Origin: Chania multitudinisentens RB-25
GTDB taxonomy: Bacteria; Pseudomonadota; Gammaproteobacteria; Enterobacterales; Enterobacteriaceae
Assembly: GCF_000520015.2 (NCBI RefSeq)
Contig: NZ_CP007044.2
Location: 2,852,001-2,916,000 of the forward strand
DNA length: 64,000 nt
Direction of reading: 5' to 3'
A program made the position numbers and the translations under genes. Under the pieces are notes generated by a model. The model saw only the letters and a program-made list of their open reading frames with translations, was not told where the DNA came from and did no database searches. Below are positions 14,865-25,006 of this stretch, piece by piece (within the stretch, counting starts at the first letter, position 1; every line of letters begins with the position of its first letter).

Positions 14865-17153
14865 TTAGATCTTGCAGGCGCCGCTTTCACAGTCGTCATC
14901 GCCGCCTTTGGCTGGCTGCAAATCTTCCTGGATATCTTCTGCGCCATCGCGGGTATTCTGATAATACAGCGTCTTCACGCCGAACTTGTAAGTGGTGAGC
15001 AGGTCTTTCAGCAGCTGCTTCATCGGCACCTTGCCACCAGGGAAACGGGTGGGATCATAGTTGGTGTTAGCCGAGATCGACTGATCGATAAATTTCTGCA
15101 TCAGGCCAACCAGTTGCAGATAGCCATCGTTGTTCGGCATTTCCCACAGCAGTTCGTAATCGTTTTTCAGACGTTCGTACTCAGGCACCACCTGGCGCAG
15201 AATACCGTCTTTCGAGGCTTTGATACTGATATGGCCGCGTGGTGGCTCAATACCGTTGGTGGCGTTGGAAATCTGCGAAGAAGTTTCCGACGGCATCAAC
15301 GCAGACAGCGTTGAGTTACGCAGACCCGTTTTCTTAATCTCTTGACGCAGGGTTTCCCAGTCATAATGCAGAGGTTCGTTGCAGACGGCATCCAAATCTT
15401 TTTTGTAGGTGTCGATCGGCAAGATACCTTGCGAATAGGTGGTTTCATGGAACCACGGGCATGCCCCTTGTTCCTGCGCCAGACGGTTCGAGGCTTTCAG
15501 CAGGTAATACTGGATAGCTTCAAAGGTTCTGTGGGTCAGGTTGTTGGCGCTGCCATCGGAATAACGCACGCCGTTCTTCGCCAGATAATAGGCGTAGTTG
15601 ATCACGCCGATACCCAAGGTCCGGCGGCCCATTGCGCCATGCCGGGCGGCCAGAATCGGGTAATCCTGGTAATCCAGCAGCGCATCAAGCGCACGCACGG
15701 CCAGAGTGGCCAGTTCTTCCAGATCGTCCAGGCTATCAATGGCACCCAGGTTGAAAGCAGACAGCGTACACAGGGCTATTTCGCCATTTTCGTCGTTCAC
15801 ATCGTCCAGGGGCTTGGTCGGCAGGGCAATTTCCAGGCACAGGTTAGATTGGCGCACCGGTGCGACCTGCGGATCAAACGGGCTGTGGGTGTTGCAGTGA
15901 TCGACGTTCTGAATGTAGATACGGCCAGTAGACGCACGTTCCTGCATCATCAGCGAGAACAGCTCAACGGCCTTCACGCGTTGTTGGCGGATGCTGCTGT
16001 CTTTTTCGTATCGGGTGTACAGGCGTTCGAACTCATCCTGATCGGCGAAGAAGGCATCGTACAACCCTGGAACATCCGACGGGCTGAACAGGGTAATGTC
16101 TTCATTTTTGATCAGGCGCTGATACATCAAACGGTTGATCTGCACGCCGTAATCCATATGGCGCACGCGGTTGCCTTCAACACCACGGTTATTTTTCAGT
16201 ACCAGCAGGCTTTCCACTTCCAGATGCCACATCGGGTAGAACAAGGTAGCCGCACCGCCGCGAACACCGCCCTGAGAACAGGATTTCACGGCGGTCTGGA
16301 AATGCTTGTAGAACGGGATACAGCCGGTATGGAAAGCTTCACCGCCGCGGATCGGGCTACCCAGTGCGCGGATGCGGCCAGCGTTGATACCGATTCCTGC
16401 CCGCTGTGAAACGTATTTCACAATGGCGCTGGAGGTGGCGTTGATGGAATCCAGGCTATCGCCGCATTCAATCAAGACACAAGAACTGAACTGACGGGTT
16501 GGAGTACGTACACCGGCCATGATCGGCGTAGGTAACGAAATCTTGAAAGTGGAAATCGCATCATAGAAACGTTTTATATAATCCAGACGGGTTTCACGTG
16601 GGTAGCCAGAAAACAGGCAGGCAGCGACCAACATATACAAAAACTGCGCACTTTCGTAGATCTCACCGCTGACGCGGTTCTGCACCAGATATTTCCCTTC
16701 CAGCTGTTTAACCGCAGCATAAGAGAAATTCATATCACGCCAGTGATCGATAAAGGAGTCCATCTGCTCGAATTCTTCGGCCGTGTAGTCTTCCAGCAGA
16801 TGTTTATCGTATTTGCCCATCTCTACCAGGCGCGCCACGTGAGCATACAGTTTGGGCGGTTCAAACTGGCCATAGGCTTTTTTACGCAGATGGAAGATAG
16901 CCAAACGAGCGGCGAGATACTGATAATCCGGCGCATCGCGGGAGATCAGATCGGCGGCGGCTTTGATGATGGTTTCATGGATATCAGCGGTTTTGATGCC
17001 GTCATAAAACTGAATATGTGAACGCAACTCTACTTGCGATACCGAGACGTTGTGTAACCCTTCTGCGGCCCAGTCGATGACCCGGTGAATTTTGTCGAGG
17101 TTGATGCGTTCTTTGCGGCCATCGCGTTTAGTTACAAGCAGACTTTGGTTCAT
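14865..17153 (-). CDS. nrdA: NrdA, class Ia ribonucleotide reductase alpha subunit
   Basis: Catalytic subunit that reduces all four ribonucleoside diphosphates. The 762 residues include the N-terminal ATP cone (LLVTKRDGRKERINLDKIHRV) that reads the ATP/dATP balance. Other landmarks are active-site cysteines in QFSSCVLIECGDS and ALCTLSAF, the thiyl cysteine with Asn and Glu in SNLCLEIALPTKP, the radical-transfer tyrosine pair in KTLYYQNTRDG, and the C-terminal shuttle pair CESGACKI. It is the first gene of the operon, with an NrdR-type box and a DnaA box upstream. Confidence 0.98.
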   Translation of the reverse strand: MNQSLLVTKRDGRKERINLDKIHRVIDWAAEGLHNVSVSQVELRSHIQFYDGIKTADIHETIIKAAADLISRDAPDYQYLAARLAIFHLRKKAYGQFEPPKLYAHVARLVEMGKYDKHLLEDYTAEEFEQMDSFIDHWRDMNFSYAAVKQLEGKYLVQNRVSGEIYESAQFLYMLVAACLFSGYPRETRLDYIKRFYDAISTFKISLPTPIMAGVRTPTRQFSSCVLIECGDSLDSINATSSAIVKYVSQRAGIGINAGRIRALGSPIRGGEAFHTGCIPFYKHFQTAVKSCSQGGVRGGAATLFYPMWHLEVESLLVLKNNRGVEGNRVRHMDYGVQINRLMYQRLIKNEDITLFSPSDVPGLYDAFFADQDEFERLYTRYEKDSSIRQQRVKAVELFSLMMQERASTGRIYIQNVDHCNTHSPFDPQVAPVRQSNLCLEIALPTKPLDDVNDENGEIALCTLSAFNLGAIDSLDDLEELATLAVRALDALLDYQDYPILAARHGAMGRRTLGIGVINYAYYLAKNGVRYSDGSANNLTHRTFEAIQYYLLKASNRLAQEQGACPWFHETTYSQGILPIDTYKKDLDAVCNEPLHYDWETLRQEIKKTGLRNSTLSALMPSETSSQISNATNGIEPPRGHISIKASKDGILRQVVPEYERLKNDYELLWEMPNNDGYLQLVGLMQKFIDQSISANTNYDPTRFPGGKVPMKQLLKDLLTTYKFGVKTLYYQNTRDGAEDIQEDLQPAKGGDDDCESGACKI

Positions 17154-17213
17154 TTTTTACCTGTCCGTATGATGCCCCTAGGCAGAAGTGTAGTCGCTTC
17201 GCTCAGTATGTAA

Positions 17214-17240
17214 ACACTATATATAGGGGCTGTGTGTCAA
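17214..17240 (-). promoter_or_regulatory. NrdR-type box and promoter elements of nrdAB-yfaE
   Basis: Reading the minus strand, TTGACA (17235-17240) is followed by CCCCTATATATAGTGT (17214-17229), which fits the NrdR consensus acaCwATATaTwGtgt and also supplies the -10 TATA sequence. A second, weaker half-match lies around 17247-17262. NrdR would repress the operon when dATP is high. Confidence 0.65.
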
Positions 17241-17299
17241 TGGAATAACAAGATAGTGATAAAACTGAGGATTTGCAAGTGAACAAAATCGATCGATTT

Positions 17300-17308
17300 T
17301 GTGGATAA
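17300..17308 (-). promoter_or_regulatory. DnaA box upstream of nrdA
   Basis: A perfect TTATCCACA on the minus strand, about 60 bases upstream of the NrdR-type box. DnaA is a known direct regulator of nrdAB in E. coli, so a role in cell-cycle-linked expression is likely. Confidence 0.65.
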
Positions 17309-17589
17309 CTTGGGGGTGAAATGTGGCTGCTTTTGCCAAATGCGCGCTGTGACTGGCGCGGCAAGCTTGTTAATAAATGGGATAAGATTGCGCTGAGATA
17401 GAGAAAATCATGATCGTTTGCCGCTTTATTAAACATTGGTAAAAAGTGGCAGATTGATCTGAGTAAATATTCCTAAAGGCTGCTTACATCGCATTTTTTG
17501 ATCGAAACCGGGTAAATGACGTATTTATCTTATGTTTTCAACGCCAGCGGAGCCAGCTCAAAGCCAGCTCCGAAAAGGGTACAGCCAGA
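17309..17589. other. Intergenic DNA between nrdA and ubiG
   Basis: No supported gene. A hairpin CGGAGC / GCTCCG (17548-17572) sits just after the ubiG stop on the minus strand and may end that transcript, though it lacks a U-tract. The rest is AT-rich leader DNA of the nrd operon. Confidence 0.45.
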
Positions 17590-18315
17590 TTAGCCTTCGT
17601 GTTGGGTATGAATCATATAATTCACATCAACATTGTGGCCAAGCTTGAAACGATCGGTGATTGGATTGTAATGCAGGCCAGTCATATGCTTTTCACGCAG
17701 CGGAGTGCCATCAACCCAGCCAATCAGCTCAGAAGGGCGGATGAACTTTTTATGGTCGTGTGTACCCTGTGGCACCATTTTGAGCAGGTATTCCGCCCCA
17801 ATCACCGCCATCAGCCAGGCTTTGGTATTGCGGTTGATGGTGGAGAAAAACACATGGCCGCCTGGTTTCACCAAGTGAGCACAGGCGCGAATCACAGAAG
17901 CTGGATCGGGAACGTGTTCAAGCATTTCCATACAGGTGACGATGTCATACTGCTGGGGGTGAGCCTGAGCATGACTTTCTACTGTTTCCTGAACGTAAGT
18001 GACATTGATGCCGCTTTCCAGCGCATGCAGGCGCGCGACCTGCAACGGTTCTGCGCCCATATCCAGGCCAGTGACGGAAGCGCCTTCACGTGCCATGCTT
18101 TCTGCCAGAATGCCGCCGCCGCAGCCGACATCAAGCACTTTTTGGGCAAAAATGCCGCCTGCACGTTGCATGATGTAATTCAGACGCAGTGGGTTGATGC
18201 GGTGCAAGGGTTTGAATTCACCTTCCAGATCCCACCAGCGCGAGGCCACGGCCTCAAACTTGGCGATTTCCTGATGATCGACATTCTGCACGTGGCGAGA
18301 TGATTCTGCATTCAT
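17590..18315 (-). CDS. ubiG: UbiG, ubiquinone O-methyltransferase
   Basis: SAM-dependent enzyme that performs both O-methylations of ubiquinone synthesis. The 241-residue protein starts at ATG 18315 (MNAESSRHVQNVDHQEIAKFEA) with AAGGAG 10 bases upstream; the 28 extra codons further upstream lack homology. SAM motif I is VLDVGCGGGILAESMAREGA, post-I is VTGLDMG, and motif II lies in YDIVTCMEMLEHVPDP. An amphipathic membrane-contact region (WLMAVIGAEYLLKMVPQGTHDHKKF) and the C-terminal HMTGLHYNPITDRFKLG match E. coli. It is divergent from gyrA, as in E. coli. Confidence 0.97.
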   Translation of the reverse strand: MNAESSRHVQNVDHQEIAKFEAVASRWWDLEGEFKPLHRINPLRLNYIMQRAGGIFAQKVLDVGCGGGILAESMAREGASVTGLDMGAEPLQVARLHALESGINVTYVQETVESHAQAHPQQYDIVTCMEMLEHVPDPASVIRACAHLVKPGGHVFFSTINRNTKAWLMAVIGAEYLLKMVPQGTHDHKKFIRPSELIGWVDGTPLREKHMTGLHYNPITDRFKLGHNVDVNYMIHTQHEG

Positions 18316-18499
18316 GGGCGTTATTGGCTCCTTGTTCTCTATTACGCGGATTATACATGTTCCAGCGCGGTGGACGCAGTGCTGTCGTTGCCGAGGCATT
18401 TTTTACCGCAGACAAAAACAGAATAACCAGTAAACCCTGCTGGTCATTCTCAAATAGACGCTAAGTTGCAGGGTATATTTTCCCGTAAAGCGCGCTTTG

Positions 18500-18508
18500 T
18501 GATATAGT
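18500..18508 (+). promoter_or_regulatory. Candidate extended -10 of the gyrA promoter
   Basis: TGATATAGT reads as an extended -10 (TGn-TATAGT) about 60 bases before the gyrA start, with no good -35. Such -10-dominated promoters suit relaxation-stimulated gyrase genes; that link is inference. Confidence 0.45.
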
Positions 18509-18569
18509 TTTACACCTTTGGCACTATGCCAGGGCAGATGAACCATTCAGTATGAGGGATAGCAGCTCC

Positions 18570-21209
18570 ATGAGCGATCTTGCCAGAGAAATCACACCGG
18601 TAAATATCGAAGAAGAGCTGAAAAGCTCGTATCTGGATTACGCGATGTCCGTTATTGTCGGGCGTGCGCTACCAGATGTTCGTGATGGACTGAAGCCAGT
18701 ACACCGTCGCGTTTTGTACGCGATGAATGTATTGGGTAACGACTGGAATAAACCCTATAAAAAATCGGCCCGTGTCGTTGGGGACGTCATCGGTAAATAC
18801 CATCCGCACGGTGACAGTGCGGTTTACGATACCATTGTTCGCATGGCCCAGCCGTTCTCGCTGCGCTATATGCTGGTGGACGGCCAGGGTAACTTCGGTT
18901 CTGTTGATGGCGACTCCGCCGCGGCAATGCGTTACACCGAAGTGCGTATGTCGAAAATCGCTCACGAACTGCTGGCGGATCTGGAAAAAGAGACCGTCGA
19001 TTTCGTGCCGAACTACGACGGTACCGAGCAGATCCCGGCAGTTATGCCGACTAAAATTCCTAACTTGCTGGTCAACGGCTCGTCCGGTATTGCTGTAGGG
19101 ATGGCCACTAACATTCCGCCGCACAACCTGTCTGAGGTGATCAGCGGCTGCCTGGCCTATATCAATGATGAGAACATCAGCATTGAAGGCTTAATGGAAC
19201 ACATTCCTGGCCCGGATTTCCCAACGGCGGCGATCATCAATGGCCGCCGTGGCATTGAAGAAGCCTATCGTACCGGCCGCGGCAAAGTGTATATCCGCGC
19301 CCGTGCTGAAGTAGAGGCCGACGCCAAAACGGGCCGTGAAACCATCATCGTGCATGAAATTCCTTATCAGGTGAATAAAGCTCGCCTGATCGAGAAAATT
19401 GCCGAGTTGGTGAAAGAGAAACGTGTTGAAGGCATCAGCGCGCTGCGTGACGAGTCTGATAAAGACGGGATGCGCATCGTGATTGAGGTTAAACGCGACG
19501 CGGTAGGCGAAGTGGTGTTGAATAACCTGTATTCGCTGACTCAGCTACAGGTGACCTTTGGTATCAACATGGTGGCGCTGCATCAGGGCCAGCCAAGGTT
19601 GTTGAACCTGAAAGATATTCTGAAGGCATTTGTTCGCCATCGCCGTGAAGTAGTGACTCGCCGTACCATTTTTGAACTGCGTAAGGCCCGCGATCGCGCG
19701 CATATTCTGGAAGCCTTGGCGATCGCGTTAGCCAACATCGATCCGATTATCGAATTGATCCGCCGTGCGCCAACGCCAGCCGAAGCGAAAGTGGCTTTAG
19801 TCGCGCAGCCATGGGAGTTGGGTAATGTAGCCGCTATGTTGGAGCGCGCTGGTGATGACGCGGCCCGCCCAGAGTGGCTGGAGCCGGAGTTCGGTATCCG
19901 CGATGGTAAATATTATCTGACCGAGCAGCAGGCGCAGGCGATTCTGGATCTGCGTTTGCAGAAACTGACCGGTCTGGAACACGAGAAACTGCTGGACGAA
20001 TATAAAGAACTGTTAGGCGTGATCGCTGAGCTGATCTTTATTCTGGAAAACCCGGATCGCTTGATGGAAGTGATCCGTGAAGAGCTGGAAGCCGTTCGCG
20101 ATCAGTTTGGTGACCAGCGCCGTACTGAAATTACCGCCAATACTTCTGATATCAACATCGAAGATCTGATCAATCAGGAAGATGTGGTGGTGACGCTGTC
20201 GCATCAGGGCTACGTGAAGTACCAGCCGTTGACCGATTATGAAGCGCAGCGCCGTGGCGGTAAAGGCAAGTCTGCTGCCCGTATTAAAGAAGAAGACTTT
20301 ATTGATCGCCTGCTGGTGGCCAATACCCACGATACGATCCTGTGTTTCTCCAGCCGTGGCCGTTTGTATTGGATGAAGGTGTATCAATTGCCAGAGGCCA
20401 GCCGTGGTGCGCGTGGCCGCCCTATCGTCAACCTGTTGCCGCTGGAAGCTAATGAACGTATTACCGCGATCCTGCCGGTGCGTGAGTATGAAGAAGGGCG
20501 CCATGTGTTTATGGCTACCGCCAGCGGTACGGTGAAGAAAACAGCACTGGTTGAGTTCAGCCGTCCGCGCAGTGCGGGCATTATCGCCGTTAACCTCAAT
20601 GAAGGTGACGAACTGATTGGGGTGGATCTGACCGATGGCAGCAACGAAGTCATGCTGTTCTCTTCCAACGGTAAAGTGGTGCGCTTCCCTGAAGGGCAGG
20701 TGCGTTCAATGGGCCGTACTGCGACCGGCGTTCGTGGGATCAACCTCGGCGAAGGTGACAGCGTAGTCTCCTTGATCATCCCGCGTGGTGAAGGCGACAT
20801 CCTGACGGTGACGCAGAATGGCTACGGTAAACGTACGGCAGCCACTGAATATCCGACCAAATCGCGTGCGACTCAAGGAGTTATCTCGATCAAAGTGAGC
20901 GAGCGTAATGGCCGGGTGGTCGGTGCGGTTCAGGTAGAAACTACCGATCAGATCATGATGATTACCGATGCGGGGACTTTGGTGCGTACCCGTGTTGCGG
21001 AAGTCAGCGTGGTTGGCCGTAATACCCAGGGTGTGACGCTGATCCGTACCACTGAAGATGAAAATGTCGTTGGCCTGCAACGCGTCGCTGAACCGGTTGA
21101 AGATGAAGAACTGGACAGCCTTGAACCTGGTGTTGTGGAAGAAGATAATACGCCGCTTGACGACGGTGACGATGTCATGCCTGACGATATGGATGACGAA
21201 AACGCATAA
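18570..21209 (+). CDS. gyrA: GyrA, DNA gyrase subunit A
   Basis: Breakage-reunion subunit of gyrase (A2B2), which introduces negative supercoils. ATG 18570 gives MSDLAREITPVNIEEELKSSY as in E. coli, although ATG 18552 is also in frame. The 879 residues include the catalytic Tyr122 in AAMRYTEVRM and the quinolone-determining region HPHGDSAVYD. Ser83 and Asp87 are the wild-type, quinolone-susceptible residues. The C-terminal beta-pinwheel carries the GyrA box QRRGGKGK. The acidic tail (VMPDDMDDENA) differs in length from E. coli, as usual. It is monocistronic, with a strong terminator after it. Confidence 0.99.
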   Translation: MSDLAREITPVNIEEELKSSYLDYAMSVIVGRALPDVRDGLKPVHRRVLYAMNVLGNDWNKPYKKSARVVGDVIGKYHPHGDSAVYDTIVRMAQPFSLRYMLVDGQGNFGSVDGDSAAAMRYTEVRMSKIAHELLADLEKETVDFVPNYDGTEQIPAVMPTKIPNLLVNGSSGIAVGMATNIPPHNLSEVISGCLAYINDENISIEGLMEHIPGPDFPTAAIINGRRGIEEAYRTGRGKVYIRARAEVEADAKTGRETIIVHEIPYQVNKARLIEKIAELVKEKRVEGISALRDESDKDGMRIVIEVKRDAVGEVVLNNLYSLTQLQVTFGINMVALHQGQPRLLNLKDILKAFVRHRREVVTRRTIFELRKARDRAHILEALAIALANIDPIIELIRRAPTPAEAKVALVAQPWELGNVAAMLERAGDDAARPEWLEPEFGIRDGKYYLTEQQAQAILDLRLQKLTGLEHEKLLDEYKELLGVIAELIFILENPDRLMEVIREELEAVRDQFGDQRRTEITANTSDINIEDLINQEDVVVTLSHQGYVKYQPLTDYEAQRRGGKGKSAARIKEEDFIDRLLVANTHDTILCFSSRGRLYWMKVYQLPEASRGARGRPIVNLLPLEANERITAILPVREYEEGRHVFMATASGTVKKTALVEFSRPRSAGIIAVNLNEGDELIGVDLTDGSNEVMLFSSNGKVVRFPEGQVRSMGRTATGVRGINLGEGDSVVSLIIPRGEGDILTVTQNGYGKRTAATEYPTKSRATQGVISIKVSERNGRVVGAVQVETTDQIMMITDAGTLVRTRVAEVSVVGRNTQGVTLIRTTEDENVVGLQRVAEPVEDEELDSLEPGVVEEDNTPLDDGDDVMPDDMDDENA

Positions 21210-21257
21210 GTATTGCCGTAGGTAGCGTGGGTTCGGCCCCTTACCCTCGGCGAAACC

Positions 21258-21288
21258 AAGGGCCTGGCAGCGATGCTAGGCCCTTTTT
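21258..21288 (+). terminator. gyrA intrinsic terminator
   Basis: 8-bp stem AAGGGCCT / AGGCCCTT with a 12-base loop, running into TTTTT. It begins 48 bases after the gyrA stop. Confidence 0.85.
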
Positions 21289-21425
21289 CAGTTATATGGT
21301 TTAATTGCCGATATACTCGTCATGCGACTCGAATTATTTAGAGTATATCGTCCAACGGTGTTTTCCGGCATCGTCACTTTTATTATCAACAGGCGCATTT
21401 CTGCTCATTTGGGTATGGTATCCGA

Positions 21426-24305
21426 TTGAAATATTTAGCCTCTTTCCGTACCACGTTAAAGATTTCCCGTTATCTGTTCCGGGTACTGGCACTTATGCTG
21501 TGGTCGCTGGGTGCGTTGCTGACGACTTTTTATATTTTGAATATTTTGCAGGATCAGGAGTCGGATATCCGGCAGGAATTCAATCTGAACTTCGATCAGG
21601 CCCAAAGTTATATTCGCCACTCCTCCGACATCATTCGTGATATCAAATATATGGCAGAAAACCGTCTCAATGGTTCGGTCGGCGATCTGGATATGTTTAG
21701 CGGCGCGATGAGTGGCAAAAATACTCAGCCAGAGCTGATACCGCTTTTCCCTGAATCCAACTGTGTTCTCACTCCTCCTAGCCATGATTCACTCAATGCG
21801 CTGAATAGTCTGATTCAATACTGGAAAGAAAACTTTGTTGCAGCCTACGATCTCAACCGCGTGTTTTTCATTGGCGGTGACAGCCTGTGCATGGCGGAGT
21901 TCGGCAGTGTTAATGGTGCGGCTGTTCGGCAGGAGATGCTGAAATCGTTACGTGAGCAGGTGTTGAAATACCGTAATGCGAGTAGCCCGGATAAAGACAG
22001 TAATTATTACTGGATAACGCCTAGCGAACAGCGGCCAGATATGGGTTATCTGTATGTGATGACGCCGATTTATATTGGTAACAAGTTAGAAGCATTGTTA
22101 GGCATTGAGCAAACCATCCGTCTTGAAGATTTTATTACGTCGAGCAACCTGCCGGTTGGCGTGACGCTGCTGGATGAGGGCTATAGCCCGTTGTTGCGCC
22201 TGGTAAATGGGGAACATTCTGCCTCTGCACTTTCTGCTTATCCACAGGTGCAGGCGTATTTTGGTTATGTTGATGGTTATCATGAACTGATCATGAAGAA
22301 GGCATTACCACCATCATCGCTCAGTATCGTGTATGCCTTGCCAGTAAAAAGTGTGGCAGAGCGTTTTAAGGTATTGCTCCTTAATGCAGTACTGTTAAAT
22401 TTGCTGTCAGCCATCGTCTTGTTCAGCCTGGCCTGGCTGTTTGAACGCAAGATGTTTTTGCCTGCGGAAGAAAATGCCTTCCGGCTGGAAGAACATGAGC
22501 AGTTTAACCACAAGATTGTGGCATCGGCACCGGTAGGGATCTGTATTCTGCGCATCAGTGACGGTAGCAATATCCTGAGTAACGAACTGGCGCACAACTA
22601 TCTCAATCTGCTGACCCACGAAGATCGCGAACGCATTACACGGATTATCTGTGAGCAGCAGGCGAATTTTGTGGATGTGATGACCAGTAATAACAACAAT
22701 CTGCAAATCAGTTTTGTGCATTCCCGCTATCGCAATGAAGATGTGGCCATTTGCGTGTTGGTTGATGTCAGCGCCCGCGTGAAGATGGAAGAGTCATTGC
22801 AGGAGATGGCGGCGGCGGCGGAACAGGCCAGCCAATCCAAATCGATGTTCCTGGCCACCGTCAGCCATGAGTTGCGAACGCCGCTCTACGGGATTATTGG
22901 TAATCTGGATTTGCTACAGACCAAGGAACTGCCACAAGGGGTGGAACGTTTGGTTAATGCGATGAACAATTCATCGGGGCTGCTGCTGAAAATCATCAGC
23001 GACATACTGGATTTCTCCAAGATTGAGTCTGAGCAACTGAAAATTGAGCCGCGTGAATTTTCTTGTTTGGAAGTGCTCACGCATATTGCTGGCAACTATC
23101 TGCCGTTAGTGGTGAAAAAACACCTTGGGCTGTACTGCTTTATCGAACAAAACGTCCCTGAGCGTATTTATGGCGACCCGGTGCGTTTGCAGCAGGTTTT
23201 ATCTAACCTGTTGAGCAATGCCATTAAATTTACCGATACCGGCTGTATTATCCTTCAGGTCAATACTTGCAACAATTATCTGGAATTCAGCGTGCGTGAT
23301 ACGGGCGTGGGTATTCCAGAAAAGGAAATTCCCCGCCTGTTTGATCCATTTTTCCAGGTTGGCAGCGGAGTGCAGCGCCACTTTCAAGGCACCGGCCTGG
23401 GATTGGCAATCTGTGAGAAATTGATCAACCTGATGGATGGTGATATTGCCGTGGATTCTGAGCCGGGGCTGGGTAGCCTGTTTACCATCCGTATTCCCTT
23501 GTTCGGCGCACAGTTCTCGCTGCCGCAGGCCAGCGATATCTGGCTGGGGCAAACTCTCTGGCTGCAAATTCGCAACCAGCGGCTAGAAAACTATTTAATG
23601 ACCCTCCTGGGGGGATATGGTGCCACGGTGCTGCGCTATGAAGAGCAAGAGACATTGGCGGGTGACGTTCTGCTCAGCGACTATCCACTGCAAATAGCGA
23701 CGCCATTATTGGCACAAATTGAGTTTTCTATTGGGCATATCGGGCCAGCATTGGAAGCGCATTCAGGTTACTGGGTACACAGCACCTCTACGTTGCGGGA
23801 TACCTTTGTGCTACTGAACCGTCTGTTTGGTGTCGATAACGACCAGAATAAGCCTTTGATATCGCTGCCATTACCAGAGAAAGCCAGCACGGTAGACGTG
23901 GACAACGGTGATATTCGTTTGCTGGTGGTGGACGACCATCCAATCAACCGCCGTTTGTTATCGGATCAACTGATATCGCTGGGTTATCAGGTTATTACGG
24001 CAAACGACGGCGTCGATGCCTTAGGAGTATTAGGTCACAATACGGTGGATATTATACTGACGGATGTCAACATGCCGAATATGGATGGTTATCGTTTGAC
24101 GCAGCGCCTGCGCCAATTGCAGGTTACCGGGCCGGTTATTGGCGTGACGGCCAATGCTTTGGCGGAAGAGAAACAGCGCTGTATTGAAGCCGGAATGGAT
24201 CATTGCCTGTCGAAACCGGTAACGCTGGAGACTTTGAGCCAGACATTGTCTTATTACAGCCAACAGGTGCGCCAAAGCCGCGTTGAGCAGGAGCCCGCTG
24301 AATAG
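21426..24305 (+). CDS. rcsC: RcsC, hybrid sensor histidine kinase of the Rcs phosphorelay
   Basis: Inner-membrane hybrid kinase that feeds phosphate to RcsD and then RcsB, controlling capsule, motility and envelope stress. The 959 residues show transmembrane segments near 20-40 and 315-335 flanking a periplasmic domain, and a PAS-like linker. The dimerisation/phosphoacceptor domain has His481 (ATVSHELRTPL), followed by an ATPase domain (NLLSNAIKFTD, DTGVGIP, GTGLGLAI), an RcsC-specific ABL region and a C-terminal receiver with Asp880 (ILTDVNMPNMDG). It starts at TTG 21426; E. coli rcsC also starts MKYLASFRTTLK with a TTG, supporting the choice. It is convergent with rcsB. Confidence 0.96.
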   Translation: MKYLASFRTTLKISRYLFRVLALMLWSLGALLTTFYILNILQDQESDIRQEFNLNFDQAQSYIRHSSDIIRDIKYMAENRLNGSVGDLDMFSGAMSGKNTQPELIPLFPESNCVLTPPSHDSLNALNSLIQYWKENFVAAYDLNRVFFIGGDSLCMAEFGSVNGAAVRQEMLKSLREQVLKYRNASSPDKDSNYYWITPSEQRPDMGYLYVMTPIYIGNKLEALLGIEQTIRLEDFITSSNLPVGVTLLDEGYSPLLRLVNGEHSASALSAYPQVQAYFGYVDGYHELIMKKALPPSSLSIVYALPVKSVAERFKVLLLNAVLLNLLSAIVLFSLAWLFERKMFLPAEENAFRLEEHEQFNHKIVASAPVGICILRISDGSNILSNELAHNYLNLLTHEDRERITRIICEQQANFVDVMTSNNNNLQISFVHSRYRNEDVAICVLVDVSARVKMEESLQEMAAAAEQASQSKSMFLATVSHELRTPLYGIIGNLDLLQTKELPQGVERLVNAMNNSSGLLLKIISDILDFSKIESEQLKIEPREFSCLEVLTHIAGNYLPLVVKKHLGLYCFIEQNVPERIYGDPVRLQQVLSNLLSNAIKFTDTGCIILQVNTCNNYLEFSVRDTGVGIPEKEIPRLFDPFFQVGSGVQRHFQGTGLGLAICEKLINLMDGDIAVDSEPGLGSLFTIRIPLFGAQFSLPQASDIWLGQTLWLQIRNQRLENYLMTLLGGYGATVLRYEEQETLAGDVLLSDYPLQIATPLLAQIEFSIGHIGPALEAHSGYWVHSTSTLRDTFVLLNRLFGVDNDQNKPLISLPLPEKASTVDVDNGDIRLLVVDDHPINRRLLSDQLISLGYQVITANDGVDALGVLGHNTVDIILTDVNMPNMDGYRLTQRLRQLQVTGPVIGVTANALAEEKQRCIEAGMDHCLSKPVTLETLSQTLSYYSQQVRQSRVEQEPAE

Positions 24306-24311
24306 AAGATC

Positions 24312-24338
24312 AAAGGGCACATGATAAGTGTGCCCTTT
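24312..24338. terminator. Bidirectional terminator between rcsC and rcsB
   Basis: 10-bp perfect stem AAAGGGCACA / TGTGCCCTTT with a 7-base loop. A-rich and T-rich ends make it usable from both directions between convergent genes. Confidence 0.75.
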
Positions 24339-24355
24339 GTGTGGCTGTAGAAGCG

Positions 24356-25006
24356 CTAGTCTTTATCTAACTGTGTCATGCTGACGGATGACAGGTAGTT
24401 AAGCAGGGCAATATCATTATCAACGCCTAACTTCATCATCGCTGATTTTTTCTGACTGCTGATGGTTTTGATACTGCGGTTCAGCTTTTTGGCGATCTCG
24501 GTCACCAGGAAACCTTCAGCAAACAGGCGCAATACTTCACTTTCTTTTGGAGAAAGGCGCTTGTCGCCGTAGCCGCTGGCACTGATTTTTTCCAGCAGTT
24601 TGGAGACGCTTTCTGGCGTGAACTTCTTACCTTTCTGTAGTGCGGCCAGTGCTTTAGGCAAATCGGTAGGCGCGCCCTGTTTCAGCACGATACCATCAAT
24701 GTCTAAATCCAACACAGCGCTGAGAATGGCTGGGTTATTGTTCATGGTCAGAACAATGATCGATAACTGTGGATAGTGGCGTTTGATATATTTAATCAGC
24801 GTAATGCCGTCGCCATATTTATCGCCTGGCATCGAAAGATCGGTGATCAATACGTTAGCGTCCAGTTTGGACAGATTGTTGATCAGTGCTGTTGAGTCTT
24901 CAAACTCCCCAACGACATTTACCCATTCAATTTGCTCAAGTGACTTCCTGATGCCAAACAGTACGATAGGATGGTCATCAGCAATAATTACATTCAGGTT
25001 ATTCAT
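24356..25006 (-). CDS. rcsB: RcsB, response regulator of the Rcs phosphorelay
   Basis: A 216-residue transcription factor, the same length as E. coli RcsB and nearly identical. The receiver domain starts MNNLNVIIADDHPIV and has phosphoacceptor Asp56 in LITDLSMPG. The C-terminal LuxR-type HTH covers LSPKESEVLRLFAEGFLVTEIAKKLNRSIKTISSQK. ATG 25006 overlaps the end of rcsD by 8 bases, so the two are probably translationally coupled. It acts as a homodimer, or with RcsA and other partners, on capsule, flagellar and small-RNA genes. Confidence 0.98.
   Translation of the reverse strand: MNNLNVIIADDHPIVLFGIRKSLEQIEWVNVVGEFEDSTALINNLSKLDANVLITDLSMPGDKYGDGITLIKYIKRHYPQLSIIVLTMNNNPAILSAVLDLDIDGIVLKQGAPTDLPKALAALQKGKKFTPESVSKLLEKISASGYGDKRLSPKESEVLRLFAEGFLVTEIAKKLNRSIKTISSQKKSAMMKLGVDNDIALLNYLSSVSMTQLDKD

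Noticed and set aside
15342..16409. 355-codon plus-strand frame opposite nrdA
   Set aside because: An antisense shadow of nrdA; its length comes from codon bias of the true gene on the other strand.
18780..18860. Quinolone-resistance change in gyrA
   Set aside because: The region reads HPHGDSAVYD, with wild-type Ser83 and Asp87.
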